Assembly: GCF_033239625.1 (NCBI RefSeq)
Contig: NZ_BTCK01000034.1
Location: 1-64,000, forward strand
Reading direction: 5' to 3'
Length of the DNA stretch: 64,000 nt
DNA from: Paenibacillus_T sp033239625
Lineage (GTDB): Bacteria > Bacillota > Bacilli > Paenibacillales > Paenibacillaceae
The translations under genes were made by a program, and so were the position numbers. Below the pieces are notes generated by a model that had not been told where the DNA came from, searched no databases, and worked only from the letters and a program-made list of their open reading frames with translations. Shown piece by piece: positions 50,366-59,685 of the stretch. How positions within the stretch are numbered: the first letter of the stretch is position 1; the number at the start of each line of letters is the position of its first letter.

Positions 50366-52441
50366 TTATGCCGTTACCGGTGTCTGCTGTGACTTGCTGT
50401 CGCCGCCGTTGCTGCGGGATTGTTTTTTGTGTTTGAGCACGAAGTAGCCCAACGTCAGCGCGGCGAAGATTACGCCGTAGATGGCGAGCGTACCCATGCT
50501 GCTGCGAACGAGCGCGAAGTCTCCGCTGGAGATCGCTGCTTTGAAGCCGGCTACGGCGTACGTCATTGGCATCCACTCGCCGATCGTCTGCAGCCAAGCA
50601 GGTACAAGCTCCTTCGGATACGTACCCGAGCTGCTCGTCAGCTGCAGGATCAAGATAATGATCGAGACGAATCGACCTGGCTGATCGAGCAGCGTGACGA
50701 AGAACTGGATGATCATCATGAACGACAAGCTTGTTACGATGCTGAGTGCGATGAACCAGCCAACACTTTGCACTTCAAGTCCGATGGCATAGAGCAGAAT
50801 CACATCTGCAAGCAGTGTCTGAACAATGCCGACCAGTACGAACAACAACGCCTTACTTGTAAACCAGCTGCCGCCCGAACGTGGACGTCCTGCGCTGTCG
50901 CGCATCGGCAGTACAATCGTCGACAGCAGTGCACCAACGAACAAGCCAAGACCCAAGCTGTATGGTGCAAATCCTGTTCCGTAGTTCGGTACCGTCGTCA
51001 GCTTCTTCTCGCTCACTTCGACAGGACCAGCGAACATGTCGGCTTTCTTCTCGTTACTGTTATCATCGGTCGATACCTGACCCGATGTCGAGCTCGAGGC
51101 TTCGCCGAGCTTATCCGCGAGCTCTGCCGAGCCGTCGGCGAGCTTGCCGACGCCGTCCGCCAACGCGGCCGAGCCATCGGCGAGCTGCTCCGAGCCGCTC
51201 GCGAGTTCAGCGGCGCCCGCATCAGCCGCGGCTGCTCCGGCTGCGGCTTGCTTGGCGCCCGCCGCGAGCTTGGCGGCGCCGTCGGCAAGCTTCGCGCCGC
51301 CGGCCGCTGCGCCTTCGAGCTTCGCGTCGAAGGCGGTCAACCCCTGCAGCAGGGCCGAATTCCCCTGCTGCAGCTCGCTCGCGCCAGCGGCCAATTGGCC
51401 GCCGCTGGCCGCGAGCCCGTCTGCGCCGGCGGCCAGAGCCTTGGCCGCGGCAACCAGCTGCTGCAGCGCCTCCTGCTGCGCTGCAGCGTCGCCGCCTTCG
51501 GCGGCTTCACCAGCCGCAGCTGCGGATGCATAAGCATCCAGCTGCTGCGCCAGCTGCGCGGCGCCCGAGGCGAGCTTCGTCTCCGCCTCATGCGCCGCTT
51601 TCGCTCCCGATGCCAGCTTCGCGCCTGCATCGGCCGCTTTATCCGCGCCGGCCGTCAACTGGCCGGTCGCCTCATGCAGCTTGCCGAGCCCGCTTCCCAG
51701 CTCGGCCGCGCTCGAGCTGAGCGATGCCGCGCCGCTTGCGACCTGCGCCGCGCCGCCTGCAACTTTTTTCACGCCGGACTCAAGCCCCAACGTGCCGTCC
51801 GCAAGCTTCTCTAGATTGCGCTGCAAGGTCGCCGCTCCATCCTTCGCCTCCGTTGCGCCGCTGGACAGCTTGCCAGCGCCATCGCTTGCTTCTGCGAAGC
51901 CGTCAGCTACTTTGCCGAACTGCTCCAACATCGTCTCCGCATACGACTTCGTTACTTCCTTCGACAGCGAAGACTTCAGCTCCGTAACCGCGCTGCTACC
52001 GATCTTCGATGCGGTGAAACTAAGGCTTTCATTCGTCACATAAATCAGCTGCGACGGCGTCGGCTCAGCATCCATAAGCGTCGTCGCCTGCTTCGAGAAA
52101 TTGCTTGGAATTTCGAGCGCAAGATAATAACGCCCATCCTTCACGCCATCCTCAGCTTCTTCCTTGTCGACGAAAGCCCACTTGAACTTATCGTTGTCCT
52201 TCAGGTTATCGACAAGCTCGCTGCCAAGCGCCAACTGCTTACCATCGAGCTCTGCTCCTTGGTCTTCATTGACGATCGCGACCGGCAGGTCATTCGTACG
52301 TCCATAAGGATCCCAGAATGCCCCGACCAACATCCCGCTGTACATAATCGGAATGAATAGAATACCGATGACCGAAATAAGTACCTTCTTGTTTCTAACA
52401 ATATCGAGCAGCTCCTGCCCGAATAAGCGCATGCCCTGCAT
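50366..52441 (-). CDS. YhgE/Pip-family membrane protein
   Basis: A 691-residue protein of the YhgE/Pip (phage infection protein) type. One helix at the N-terminus (VLISVIGILFIPIMYSGMLVGAFW), a long extracytoplasmic region with many LASGAxxL / LADGxxxL heptads that form coiled coil, and five C-terminal helices with an ABC-2-like permease pattern from YGTGFAPYSLGLGLFVGALL. I start at ATG 52441 with GGAGG eight bases upstream. The Ala/Gly repeats make the coding DNA very GC-rich (51.1-51.8 kb). Related proteins include phage receptors and T7SS-type EsaA; the export substrate is unknown. A TetR regulator gene lies directly upstream. Confidence 0.88.
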   Translation of the reverse strand: MQGMRLFGQELLDIVRNKKVLISVIGILFIPIMYSGMLVGAFWDPYGRTNDLPVAIVNEDQGAELDGKQLALGSELVDNLKDNDKFKWAFVDKEEAEDGVKDGRYYLALEIPSNFSKQATTLMDAEPTPSQLIYVTNESLSFTASKIGSSAVTELKSSLSKEVTKSYAETMLEQFGKVADGFAEASDGAGKLSSGATEAKDGAATLQRNLEKLADGTLGLESGVKKVAGGAAQVASGAASLSSSAAELGSGLGKLHEATGQLTAGADKAADAGAKLASGAKAAHEAETKLASGAAQLAQQLDAYASAAAAGEAAEGGDAAAQQEALQQLVAAAKALAAGADGLAASGGQLAAGASELQQGNSALLQGLTAFDAKLEGAAAGGAKLADGAAKLAAGAKQAAAGAAAADAGAAELASGSEQLADGSAALADGVGKLADGSAELADKLGEASSSTSGQVSTDDNSNEKKADMFAGPVEVSEKKLTTVPNYGTGFAPYSLGLGLFVGALLSTIVLPMRDSAGRPRSGGSWFTSKALLFVLVGIVQTLLADVILLYAIGLEVQSVGWFIALSIVTSLSFMMIIQFFVTLLDQPGRFVSIIILILQLTSSSGTYPKELVPAWLQTIGEWMPMTYAVAGFKAAISSGDFALVRSSMGTLAIYGVIFAALTLGYFVLKHKKQSRSNGGDSKSQQTPVTA

Positions 52442-52579
52442 AGAGGCGTCCTCCTTTATTAGCATCGGCCAGAACATTCTGACCGTTTTGCTCATTTGGT
52501 CATTCCCTTGTTGAAAAATAGAGCGGAATCCGCTCTTTCTTCAAAACCTTACCTATCTATCTCAAACGCGGCAAGCTGA

Positions 52580-53170
52580 TTAGCTCTTCGCGCAAATGCC
52601 ATGCTGGAACAGCCCCGTCAATTGCTCGGCTACCTCTTCCTTCGAGAGCGGTGCGTGTCTGCGGCTCCACTCGGCGGCAAGCGCCAAGTACACCCTGATC
52701 ATCATGAACGCCGTAATCGACGGATTCACATCTCTGAGTTCACCCTTCTCCTGCGCCGAGCGAATCTCCCGCTCGATGAAGCCGATAACAGCGTCCTCAA
52801 GCGCGCCAAGTCCTTCGCTTACAGCCGATGTCCCGACCTCGCGCTCCTCTTGCGTCAGCTTGACGACCAGCTCGTGGGTTTCGCGGAACTGCAGAACGCC
52901 GTACATCACATCGGTTAGATTCTCGAAGAAAGGGCGGCTCTCCTCGATCCGACCTACAACGACCGCCCTCATCTCCGACGTGAGCCGACGAATAATCTCG
53001 CCGAACAAGTCCTCCTTCGTCGCAAAAAACGTATAAATCGTTCCTTTGCCAACGCCCGCAAGCTTCGCAACCAATTCCATCGTCGTCGCTTTGTAGCCGA
53101 ACATCGTAAACGACCTTGCGGCCGCGTCGACGATCAGCGCTTTGCGATCGACCGTTTTCTTCTCCGCCAT
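52580..53170 (-). CDS. TetR/AcrR-family regulator
   Basis: A 196-residue repressor: N-terminal HTH (DAAARSFTMFGYKATTMELVAKLAGVGKGTIYTFFATKEDLF, about residues 14-56) and a helical ligand domain. I start at ATG 53170 with AAGGAG ten bases upstream. It sits 138 bases upstream of the YhgE gene on the same strand and probably controls that gene and itself. Ligand unknown. Confidence 0.88.
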   Translation of the reverse strand: MAEKKTVDRKALIVDAAARSFTMFGYKATTMELVAKLAGVGKGTIYTFFATKEDLFGEIIRRLTSEMRAVVVGRIEESRPFFENLTDVMYGVLQFRETHELVVKLTQEEREVGTSAVSEGLGALEDAVIGFIEREIRSAQEKGELRDVNPSITAFMMIRVYLALAAEWSRRHAPLSKEEVAEQLTGLFQHGICAKS

Positions 53171-53392
53171 CCGATCACCGCTCCTTTCTCCCACTAATGA
53201 ACAAACCCTTCATTGCTTTGCCTTTGGTCGATCATCCAATACTAACTGACCATAATTCGAATCCGGTCATTCGGTCAAACAAAATGTTACCACGATTCCA
53301 TGCAGCATTCAAGGTGCTTTCACCCACATTTTGCTGGCAGCTTCGCAATCCCGCTCCAAACGCGGCATTGTCTGGCAGTTATCACAACAAAA
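53171..53392. other. Intergenic region upstream of the TetR gene
   Basis: About 220 bases holding the TetR promoter. I noticed an AT-rich stretch around 53245-53290 (GACCATAATTC ... GGTCATTCGGTCAAAC) with repeated GACC/GGTC words that may be the TetR operator, but no clear palindrome. No gene is supported. Confidence 0.3.
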
Positions 53393-53416
53393 CGCAGGTG
53401 CATCTCTGCACCTGCG
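53393..53416 (-). terminator. Terminator of kapB
   Basis: Perfect 10-bp stem CGCAGGTGCA/TGCACCTGCG with a 4-nt loop, followed on the - strand by TTTTGTTGTG. Confidence 0.8.
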
Positions 53417-53480
53417 CTTATACCTGTGCCAACGCAACCGCGCCTTACCAGCGGCATCATCATTGGCACCTTATCACATC

Positions 53481-53873
53481 TTACATTCCATAATCCCGCT
53501 TCACGATTGCCAGCGTATCAAGTCCACGCTCTGCCCAGCGCTTGAGACGATCCAGTTCGGCTGCTTCTTCTTCCAATGCACGTACGAGCGACGCCTTGTA
53601 GTCCGGCACCTCGCCATGGAATGGCTCGAGGTCCTGATACACGCACAGCGCTTTCTCCGTGTAGCTCAGCGCCTTGCGCTCGTGGAACATCGGTACATCC
53701 GGATCGTACGGATAGTGCAGATTGCCTTGCTGCGGATGCTTCAGCACCGCGAGCACCTGCACGACAGCACGCGGCCCTCCCGTCTCGAACACCTTGCCGG
53801 CATAAACGCCTGTCTTGTATGTCATGCGCACCAACTGATCCATCGCAGGCTGATTTTCTTGTGAATATCGCAT
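53481..53873 (-). CDS. kapB: KapB-like kinase-associated protein
   Basis: A 130-residue homologue of B. subtilis KapB, a factor supporting KinB in the sporulation phosphorelay. The family part begins VRMTYKTGVYAGKVFE, followed by QVLAVLKHPQQGNLHYPYDPDVPMFHERKALSYTEKALC and a helical C-terminus. I start at ATG 53873 with GGAGG six bases upstream; the open frame to 54059 has no site and matches nothing. The presence of kapB supports a sporulating Bacillales host. Confidence 0.82.
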   Translation of the reverse strand: MRYSQENQPAMDQLVRMTYKTGVYAGKVFETGGPRAVVQVLAVLKHPQQGNLHYPYDPDVPMFHERKALSYTEKALCVYQDLEPFHGEVPDYKASLVRALEEEAAELDRLKRWAERGLDTLAIVKRDYGM

Positions 53874-53959
53874 CGTTTCCTCCACAACCTTTCCTTGCAG
53901 ATATAACCTCGATCGAGGTTTTCCAATGATGAACGAACACGCTTTGAGACAGCCTAATA

Positions 53960-54356
53960 AGAATTTATTCTTTCCATATAGATCGGAAACCTTAAAATTC
54001 TTATGTATTAAAATGTCTCTCTCTACGTACTCCCGATCATCCATATGTAACCTTAACATCGTCCATCAAACGTTTTAACCTAAAGTTTAGCTTAAATTAA
54101 TGCCTACTATTAATGCAAGCTTGAATTGTGATCTTGTGTTTACGGGCCCAAGCATCGTAATATGGTAATATGACTATCGCCGCGCATGTTTGCGGCCTTA
54201 TTAATGATGCGGTCAGAAAACCTGAATCGAAGTCATTCTGGGATGAACGACCTACAGCTTTGCGGGGCAAGCGGCTTCGTAAACATGAGGTAGGTTTTAT
54301 CGCCAATCAGAATTTGTTTCTTCCGGAATACATCGGAACCTAATAAATTCTTATGT
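53960..54356. repeat. Imperfect direct repeat pair with internal inverted arms
   Basis: Segments 53960-54008 and 54309-54356 align over about 48 bases: both start AGAATTT, contain TTCTTTCC or TTCTTCC, then ATCGGAA, and end AAATTCTTATGT. In each, AGAATTT and AAATTCT form inverted arms, so each copy could fold as a hairpin. The second copy ends directly before the UgtP-like gene. The cause is unknown: a mobile miniature element, duplicated leader or related gene end. Confidence 0.5.
54170..54343 (+). CDS. Possible 57-residue protein
   Basis: An ATG at 54170 opens 57 codons ending LFLPEYIGT before a TAA at 54341. Codon use looks coding, with polar and basic content (RPTALRGKRLRKHEVGF). Against it: no ribosome site, and a promoter-like TTGTGT-N18-TAATAT sits directly on the start. 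It may be a leaderless gene, a gene remnant, or chance. The last part overlaps the repeat described at 54309. Confidence 0.25.
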   Translation: MTIAAHVCGLINDAVRKPESKSFWDERPTALRGKRLRKHEVGFIANQNLFLPEYIGT

Positions 54357-54378
54357 GGATAGAAAAGTGGGTGAGTCC

Positions 54379-55500
54379 ATGCGTAAGAAAAGAGTGCTGC
54401 TGCTCTCCGAAGGGTTCGGTTCCGGACATACTCAAGCCGCCTACGCGCTCGCAGTCGGCCTCCGTCTCTCGTCGCCGGAAATTCAGACGCGCGTCATTGA
54501 ACTGGGAAAGTTTCTTAATCCAGTCGTTGGTCCATTAATTGTATCGGCATACAGGAAAACTGTCAGCAAACAGCCGAAGCTGGTCGGCATGATGTATAGA
54601 AGTAATTATCATAAATCGCTCAATCGGTTCACGCAGCTTGCTCTGCACCGAGTATTTTATACGCATACGTCCCAGGTTATCGATCAATTGAAGCCTGATT
54701 TGATTGTTTGCACTCATCCAGTCCCGAATGCTGTCGTCTCACGACTGAAGCGGCTTGGCGAGGAGAATGTGCAGCTTTGCACCGTCATTACCGATTATGA
54801 TGCGCATGGCACTTGGATCAGCCAGGAGGTCAATCATTACCTCGTCTCGACGCCGAAGGTGAAGCGCAAGCTGGTCGAACGCGGTGTTGAGCCGGATCGG
54901 ATCGAAGTAACCGGCATTCCGGTTCATCCGAGCTTCTGGCAGACGTATGACCGTGAAGAGGTGCTGAAGCAGTTCGGCTTGCGCGATATGCCTACAGTGC
55001 TCGTCATGGGCGGCGGCTGGGGGCTGATGGACGATGACGACCAACTGCTCGATTATATGACCGAATGGCGCAATCGCGTGCAGCTGATTGTATGCGTAGG
55101 CAGCAATGAGAAGATGAAGGAAAAGCTGCTGCAGGAGGAACGCTTCAATCATCCGAATGTCCACATCCTTGGCTTTACCCGCGAGGTAAGCAAGCTAATG
55201 GACGTAGCCGATTTGCTCGTGACGAAGCCTGGCGGCATGACATGCACCGAAGGCCTGAGCAAGGGGCTACCGATGTTGTTCTATAAACCGATCCCTGGAC
55301 AAGAAGAAGAGAACAGCGAATATTTTGTGCAAAATGGTTTTGCCGAAATGCTCAATACGCGCGAAACGATCGACAAATGGTTTAAGCGCATCCAAGAACG
55401 CGAGGCATTCGCAGAGTTTAGACTAGCGCTGCTGGGCAAACGCAACGAACAATATGATCCGAAGGAATGTACGGACGCCGTCCTGCGATTTATGCAGTGA
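54379..55500 (+). CDS. Processive diacylglycerol glucosyltransferase (UgtP-like)
   Basis: A 373-residue GT28-type glycosyltransferase of the MGDG-synthase/UgtP group. N-terminal LLLSEGFGSGHTQAAYALA with the GxGH acceptor loop, then VVSRLKRLGEENVQLCTVITDYDAHGTWI; C-terminal donor domain VLVMGGGWGLMDDDDQLL and LLVTKPGGMTCTEGLSKGLPMLFYKPIPGQEEENSEYF. It transfers glucose from UDP-glucose to diacylglycerol for membrane glycolipid and lipoteichoic acid anchors. I start at ATG 54379 with GGGTGA upstream. UDP-glucose comes from GalU. Confidence 0.9.
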   Translation: MRKKRVLLLSEGFGSGHTQAAYALAVGLRLSSPEIQTRVIELGKFLNPVVGPLIVSAYRKTVSKQPKLVGMMYRSNYHKSLNRFTQLALHRVFYTHTSQVIDQLKPDLIVCTHPVPNAVVSRLKRLGEENVQLCTVITDYDAHGTWISQEVNHYLVSTPKVKRKLVERGVEPDRIEVTGIPVHPSFWQTYDREEVLKQFGLRDMPTVLVMGGGWGLMDDDDQLLDYMTEWRNRVQLIVCVGSNEKMKEKLLQEERFNHPNVHILGFTREVSKLMDVADLLVTKPGGMTCTEGLSKGLPMLFYKPIPGQEEENSEYFVQNGFAEMLNTRETIDKWFKRIQEREAFAEFRLALLGKRNEQYDPKECTDAVLRFMQ

Positions 55501-55617
55501 CGGTTTTTTTCATTTATTATCCATTCAAAAAAAGGAAGGCGTTGCTCGTTCTCCTCGACAGGAATATTTCCAATCGCTGCAGGGTATAGTTAGCCCATAG
55601 GAACGGGAGGGGTACGG

Positions 55618-57033
55618 ATGGACGGTAAAAGTTTAGATGGCAAAACGATTATTATTCGCCTTGAGATCGATACGCGTACAGTAGGATTTGGCGCGGCTGC
55701 AGCTGCACTCGAAACGGCTGGCGGCGATATTATCGCAATCGACGTTATTTCGACGGGACGCGATCGGACCGTTCGCGACTTGACGGTCAAAGTAGCCGAG
55801 ACGTCCAGCATCGACCGCATTACGACGACGTTGTCGACGGTCCCTGGCATTCGGCTCGTCAACGTCTCCGACCGCACCTTCCTGCTGCACCTCGGCGGCA
55901 AAATCACAATACAACCGAAGACGCCGATCCAGAATCGCGACGACCTGTCTCGGGTGTACACGCCTGAGGTGGCGCGTGTCTGCCAGGCGATTCACGCTGA
56001 CCCTTCTAAGGCATTCACACTAACCGTGAAGCGTAATACGGTTGCTGTTGTGTCCGATGGCAGCGCCGTTCTCGGCCTTGGCAACATCGGCCCCTATGCA
56101 GCTATGCCAGTCATGGAGGGGAAAGCGATGTTGTTCAAGCAGTTCGCAGACGTCGACGCTTTCCCGATTTGCCTGGATACGCAGGATACCGAAGCTATTA
56201 TTACGGCTGTGCGCAATATTGCGCCTGCCTTCGGCGGCATCAACCTCGAAGACATCTCTGCCCCACGCTGCTTCGAGATCGAACAGCGGCTGCGTGACGA
56301 GCTCGATATTCCGGTCTTCCATGATGACCAGCACGGAACAGCCGTCGTGCTGTACGCCGGGCTGCTCAACGCGTTGAAGCTGTCGGGCCGCACGCTCGCC
56401 ACCTCTCGCATCGTCGTATGCGGCATTGGCGCTGCAGGCACCGCCTGTACGAAGATGCTGTTGGCAGGCGGCGCCATAGATGTTATCGGCGTTGACCGCA
56501 GCGGCATTCTTAGCGCGGACAATACCTATGACAATCCGAACTGGCAATGGTATGCCGACCATACGAATCCACGGCGGCTGTCTGGCGGACTTGCCGAAGC
56601 AGTCGCAGGCGCTGATGTGTTCATCGGCGTATCCGCAGGCGGCATCCTAACCCGCGAGCATGTTCTCTCGATGGCGCCGGAGCCGGTCGTATTCGCCATG
56701 GCGAATCCCGAGCCCGAGATTCGCCCGGAGAAGGTCGAAGACATCGTCAGCGTCTTCGCCACCGGCCGGTCGGACTATCCGAACCAGATCAATAACGTCC
56801 TGTGCTTCCCGGGCATTTTCCGCGGGGCGCTAGACTGCCGGGCATCCACGATCAATGAGGAGATGAAGCTGGCGGCAGCCGAGGCCATTGCTTCGGTCAT
56901 TACCGACAATGAGCTCAGCCGCATGTACATCATCCCAAGCGTGTTCAACGCACGCGTCGTCGAAGAAGTGCGCCGCCGCGTCATCGATGCTGCGCGGCGC
57001 TCCGGCGTCGCCCGCAGACAGCCACGGGAGTAG
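55618..57033 (+). CDS. Malic enzyme with N-terminal ACT domain
   Basis: A 471-residue NAD(P)-dependent malic enzyme, oxidatively decarboxylating malate to pyruvate. The ACT-like regulatory domain is about residues 7-85 (IIIRLEIDTRTVGFGAAAAALE...). The catalytic part starts YTPEVARVCQAIHADP and includes the Tyr-Lys catalytic region LTVKRNTVAVVSDGSAVLGLGNIGP, NLEDISAPRCFEIE, PVFHDDQHGTAVV and the NAD(P) loop CGIGAAGTACTKML. No phosphotransacetylase tail. ATG with GGGAGGGG upstream. The ACT domain suggests control by an amino acid or similar small effector. Confidence 0.92.
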   Translation: MDGKSLDGKTIIIRLEIDTRTVGFGAAAAALETAGGDIIAIDVISTGRDRTVRDLTVKVAETSSIDRITTTLSTVPGIRLVNVSDRTFLLHLGGKITIQPKTPIQNRDDLSRVYTPEVARVCQAIHADPSKAFTLTVKRNTVAVVSDGSAVLGLGNIGPYAAMPVMEGKAMLFKQFADVDAFPICLDTQDTEAIITAVRNIAPAFGGINLEDISAPRCFEIEQRLRDELDIPVFHDDQHGTAVVLYAGLLNALKLSGRTLATSRIVVCGIGAAGTACTKMLLAGGAIDVIGVDRSGILSADNTYDNPNWQWYADHTNPRRLSGGLAEAVAGADVFIGVSAGGILTREHVLSMAPEPVVFAMANPEPEIRPEKVEDIVSVFATGRSDYPNQINNVLCFPGIFRGALDCRASTINEEMKLAAAEAIASVITDNELSRMYIIPSVFNARVVEEVRRRVIDAARRSGVARRQPRE

Positions 57034-57064
57034 CTTAACTTTCTCTTCATAATTGGATCGCCTT

Positions 57065-57108
57065 AAAAGTACAATCCTTCTGAAAATCAAGATGGGTTGT
57101 ACTTTTTT
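57065..57108 (+). terminator. Terminator of the malic enzyme gene
   Basis: AAAGTACAA pairs with TTGTACTTT around a loop of about 20 bases and is followed by seven T. Confidence 0.75.
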
Positions 57109-57245
57109 TGTATAGAGTCTCTTATCAATTTAGACGACAAGTGGTCAATCAACTATTTATACCGTATAAAACACCAATAACCGCTAGTTTCATATAATGT
57201 TCTAAAGAGAGGCCCTGTTTTCTTGGTGCCTAAGAGGTGAATAAA

Positions 57246-59432
57246 ATGAGCGCGTTTACATCAAATATGAATATGAATGAGTGGGATAGTAGTACTAGTA
57301 ATCCGCTAACAGATCAACAGTTAAATGAAAATTTCGAAGTACTGGACGATGAGCTTAATCAACGCGGTGTTAATATTCGTTGGAAAGGTGCAGATCCCAG
57401 CGGAATTACAAGCAGCTACTCAGCACTATTGGCTGCGATTCAGGACGATACAGATACGATATTTGTCCCGAAAGGCGTATATCTCATCGATCAGAACCTT
57501 ACGATTCCAAGCAGTAAAAAACTTGTATTTGAGCGCAATGCTCGCTTCCTAATAGCAGCGAATAAAACACTAACGATTAATAGCGCAATTGATGCACTTA
57601 TTACTGATTGGATCTTCGATATTTCATTAGGAGGCATAGTGGCAGGCGCTCCTCAGATAGCCTCCATATTACCTCACTGGTTCGGTGCCAAAGGGAATTG
57701 GAATGGCAGTACCGGATCAGACGATACTAGTGCGATTCAAGCCGCCTTAAATCTAGCCGGCCCGAATAAGCTATTCGTTAATTTTGCAAAACCAGGCTAC
57801 TATCAGGTAACAAAGACACTATTCCTCGGCAGCAATGCGTATATAAGTGGATGCATTACAGGATTCTCTACACTTCCAGGCGATTCGATTTCGCACTGCT
57901 CCATCATTTTCAACCAATCTGATCCCGATGCTTACTTATTTACAGGAAAAGGCGGTGTGGCTGGTGGACAAATCATTATGATGAATATTGGTGTTTTTAC
58001 AGGTCTGAATTACTACCCAGAGATCAAAAAGAATATTTTCCTCTACAAATATAACGTAAGTAATCATTCTTTGTTTGAAGGCGTACAGATCGGTCTCTTC
58101 GATTATGTATTTTACAATGGCGCATTCTCGATGGCTTCAAGAATACACTATTGCGAGATTCGCAACATAGGTCGAGCTGTATTCTATAGAGGTCAGATCG
58201 TAGATGCTTATATTTACAATAACTACTTCCATGGAAGTGGCACCAGTTACATTAGCAATGGATCAACAGTAAAGGTGTCCTGCGATTTTGCTCAAGATAA
58301 CACTACTCTCAGTATGAGTCAATTCATAAACAACTGGTTTGAATTTTTTGACTATGTTTTTAAACTAAAGAATATGGAGCAATGCACTTTTATAGGTAAC
58401 ATGTTTGACTATATTTATAGAGTTTTTGAAAAGGTCGGTGTGGCTTGTTCCATAACAGGAAATGTTTTTAATCACTGCGATCGTAATTCAATGATCACAC
58501 ATAAATCATGGTCAAGCAGCGCTGGCTTAGCCGATACAGATTGGCGGTCAATCGTTATAGAGGGATATACAGGGGTTTCAATTGTCGGGAATATCATCGG
58601 AGCAATCGATACTTTCATTGATATTGTAGGCGGTAACGGCGGGATCAGAGATGTATACACTGCTGGTAATATTATAAGATCAGATAGCGATCCATATACT
58701 CCTGCTAATAAGGACCGATTAGTACGTGTTAGCATAGGAGCTTCTAGCTGGCTAAAGAGCGGTCATATGAGTAATGTCAAATTAGAAGAGTTAAACGATA
58801 CCGTGCATACAGCTCCTCCACAGTCAGGACTTTTTCCTGGTCGACGTGTTGTTGTTAACGGGCAGACATTAACACTTGATACAACTTTCAAATGGCGTGA
58901 CGCTAATGGGTCTCTGTATGGATTTACAACTAAAAATTTGATTCCAAAACTTAATGATACTTTGTGGAGCATGTCTTCAAATCCTAAATGGATAGTTGAT
59001 AGCAGCGGCTATAAAGTAACTGTTAACGGTTATTCAAGCGGAGGTTGGTATGGTTCTGTTCTTAACCTCCCCACTTCTGGAGGAAGGAACTATCGTTTCA
59101 ATTCCGAAACAGCTTACTATGCAAGTGACGGAACCCATAGAAACATCATTGAAATCTATTTATTTCAAGGCTCTAATAAAATCATCACTTACTATTACAA
59201 AAATGGCGAAGCTCTCTTCTTTACAACGCCGACTGGGACAGACCGAATTCAAATTGCTCTTAGGTGCAATGTAACCAACGACCCTACACTAACTTTCACG
59301 TTCGACACGCTCTTTATGAGTGAATATTCTGAGCTTAACTACGGCACTATTGTCCGTACTCCTTCTGGCAAAACGCTATTAAAATATTATGATGAGACGA
59401 CCAATGTTGAAGTTTACGAACCGTATATCTAG
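57246..59432 (+). CDS. Right-handed beta-helix protein, pectate-lyase/tailspike-like
   Basis: A 728-residue protein of the pectate lyase-superfamily type. After a short N-terminus (NMNEWDSSTSNPLTDQQLNENFEVLDDEL) comes the typical beta-helix opening VNIRWKGADPSGITSSYSALLAAI...TIFVPKGVYLIDQNLTI, a long central series of short strands, and a C-terminal jelly-roll-like region (GFTTKNLIPKLNDTLWSM...). No signal peptide or transmembrane helix. This layout is common in phage tailspikes and capsule depolymerases. The gene is AT-richer than its neighbours, a sign of transfer. I start at ATG 57246 after AGAGGTG. It could degrade or bind a surface polysaccharide. Confidence 0.75.
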   Translation: MSAFTSNMNMNEWDSSTSNPLTDQQLNENFEVLDDELNQRGVNIRWKGADPSGITSSYSALLAAIQDDTDTIFVPKGVYLIDQNLTIPSSKKLVFERNARFLIAANKTLTINSAIDALITDWIFDISLGGIVAGAPQIASILPHWFGAKGNWNGSTGSDDTSAIQAALNLAGPNKLFVNFAKPGYYQVTKTLFLGSNAYISGCITGFSTLPGDSISHCSIIFNQSDPDAYLFTGKGGVAGGQIIMMNIGVFTGLNYYPEIKKNIFLYKYNVSNHSLFEGVQIGLFDYVFYNGAFSMASRIHYCEIRNIGRAVFYRGQIVDAYIYNNYFHGSGTSYISNGSTVKVSCDFAQDNTTLSMSQFINNWFEFFDYVFKLKNMEQCTFIGNMFDYIYRVFEKVGVACSITGNVFNHCDRNSMITHKSWSSSAGLADTDWRSIVIEGYTGVSIVGNIIGAIDTFIDIVGGNGGIRDVYTAGNIIRSDSDPYTPANKDRLVRVSIGASSWLKSGHMSNVKLEELNDTVHTAPPQSGLFPGRRVVVNGQTLTLDTTFKWRDANGSLYGFTTKNLIPKLNDTLWSMSSNPKWIVDSSGYKVTVNGYSSGGWYGSVLNLPTSGGRNYRFNSETAYYASDGTHRNIIEIYLFQGSNKIITYYYKNGEALFFTTPTGTDRIQIALRCNVTNDPTLTFTFDTLFMSEYSELNYGTIVRTPSGKTLLKYYDETTNVEVYEPYI

Positions 59433-59496
59433 CCATTGTGACATGCGGTTAATTAGCTAGGCAATAATCTCTGAAATGATTCAAGAAAAAGAAAAC

Positions 59497-59523
59497 CCAC
59501 CTTTGGTTAACTGCCAAAGGTGG
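59497..59523 (-). terminator. Terminator for the - strand membrane-protein group
   Basis: CCACCTTTGG pairs with CCAAAGGTGG around TTAACTG, and on the - strand is followed by GTTTTCTTTTTC. It would end transcription from the 59686 gene; the + strand side lacks a T run. Confidence 0.6.
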
Positions 59524-59574
59524 ATTCGAGCCTCTTTGCAATTCAGAAGGAAAAACCCATCCAAGCCATTGTTG

Positions 59575-59610
59575 AGCCGAGTGTTTATCGCACTCGGCTT
59601 CTTTACTTGT
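59575..59610 (+). terminator. Terminator for the beta-helix gene
   Basis: AGCCGAGTG pairs with CACTCGGCT around TTTATCG, followed by TCTTTACTTG. It is about 140 bases after the stop of the beta-helix protein. Confidence 0.6.
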
Positions 59611-59685
59611 ATGATAACAAATTGGAAAATCCAGAAAAATAGAAGAACCAATCTAACCAAGCAGGTGAAAAAACAATCTTATCCA

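Noticed and set aside
51144..51720. Tandem-repeat DNA, possible minisatellite
   Set aside because: The periodicity comes from heptad repeats LASGA/LADG coding for a coiled coil in YhgE, so no separate repeat element is needed.
50420..51814. 464-residue + strand frame
   Set aside because: Antisense shadow of the Ala/Gly-repeat region of the YhgE gene; Arg/Cys-rich, no start signal.
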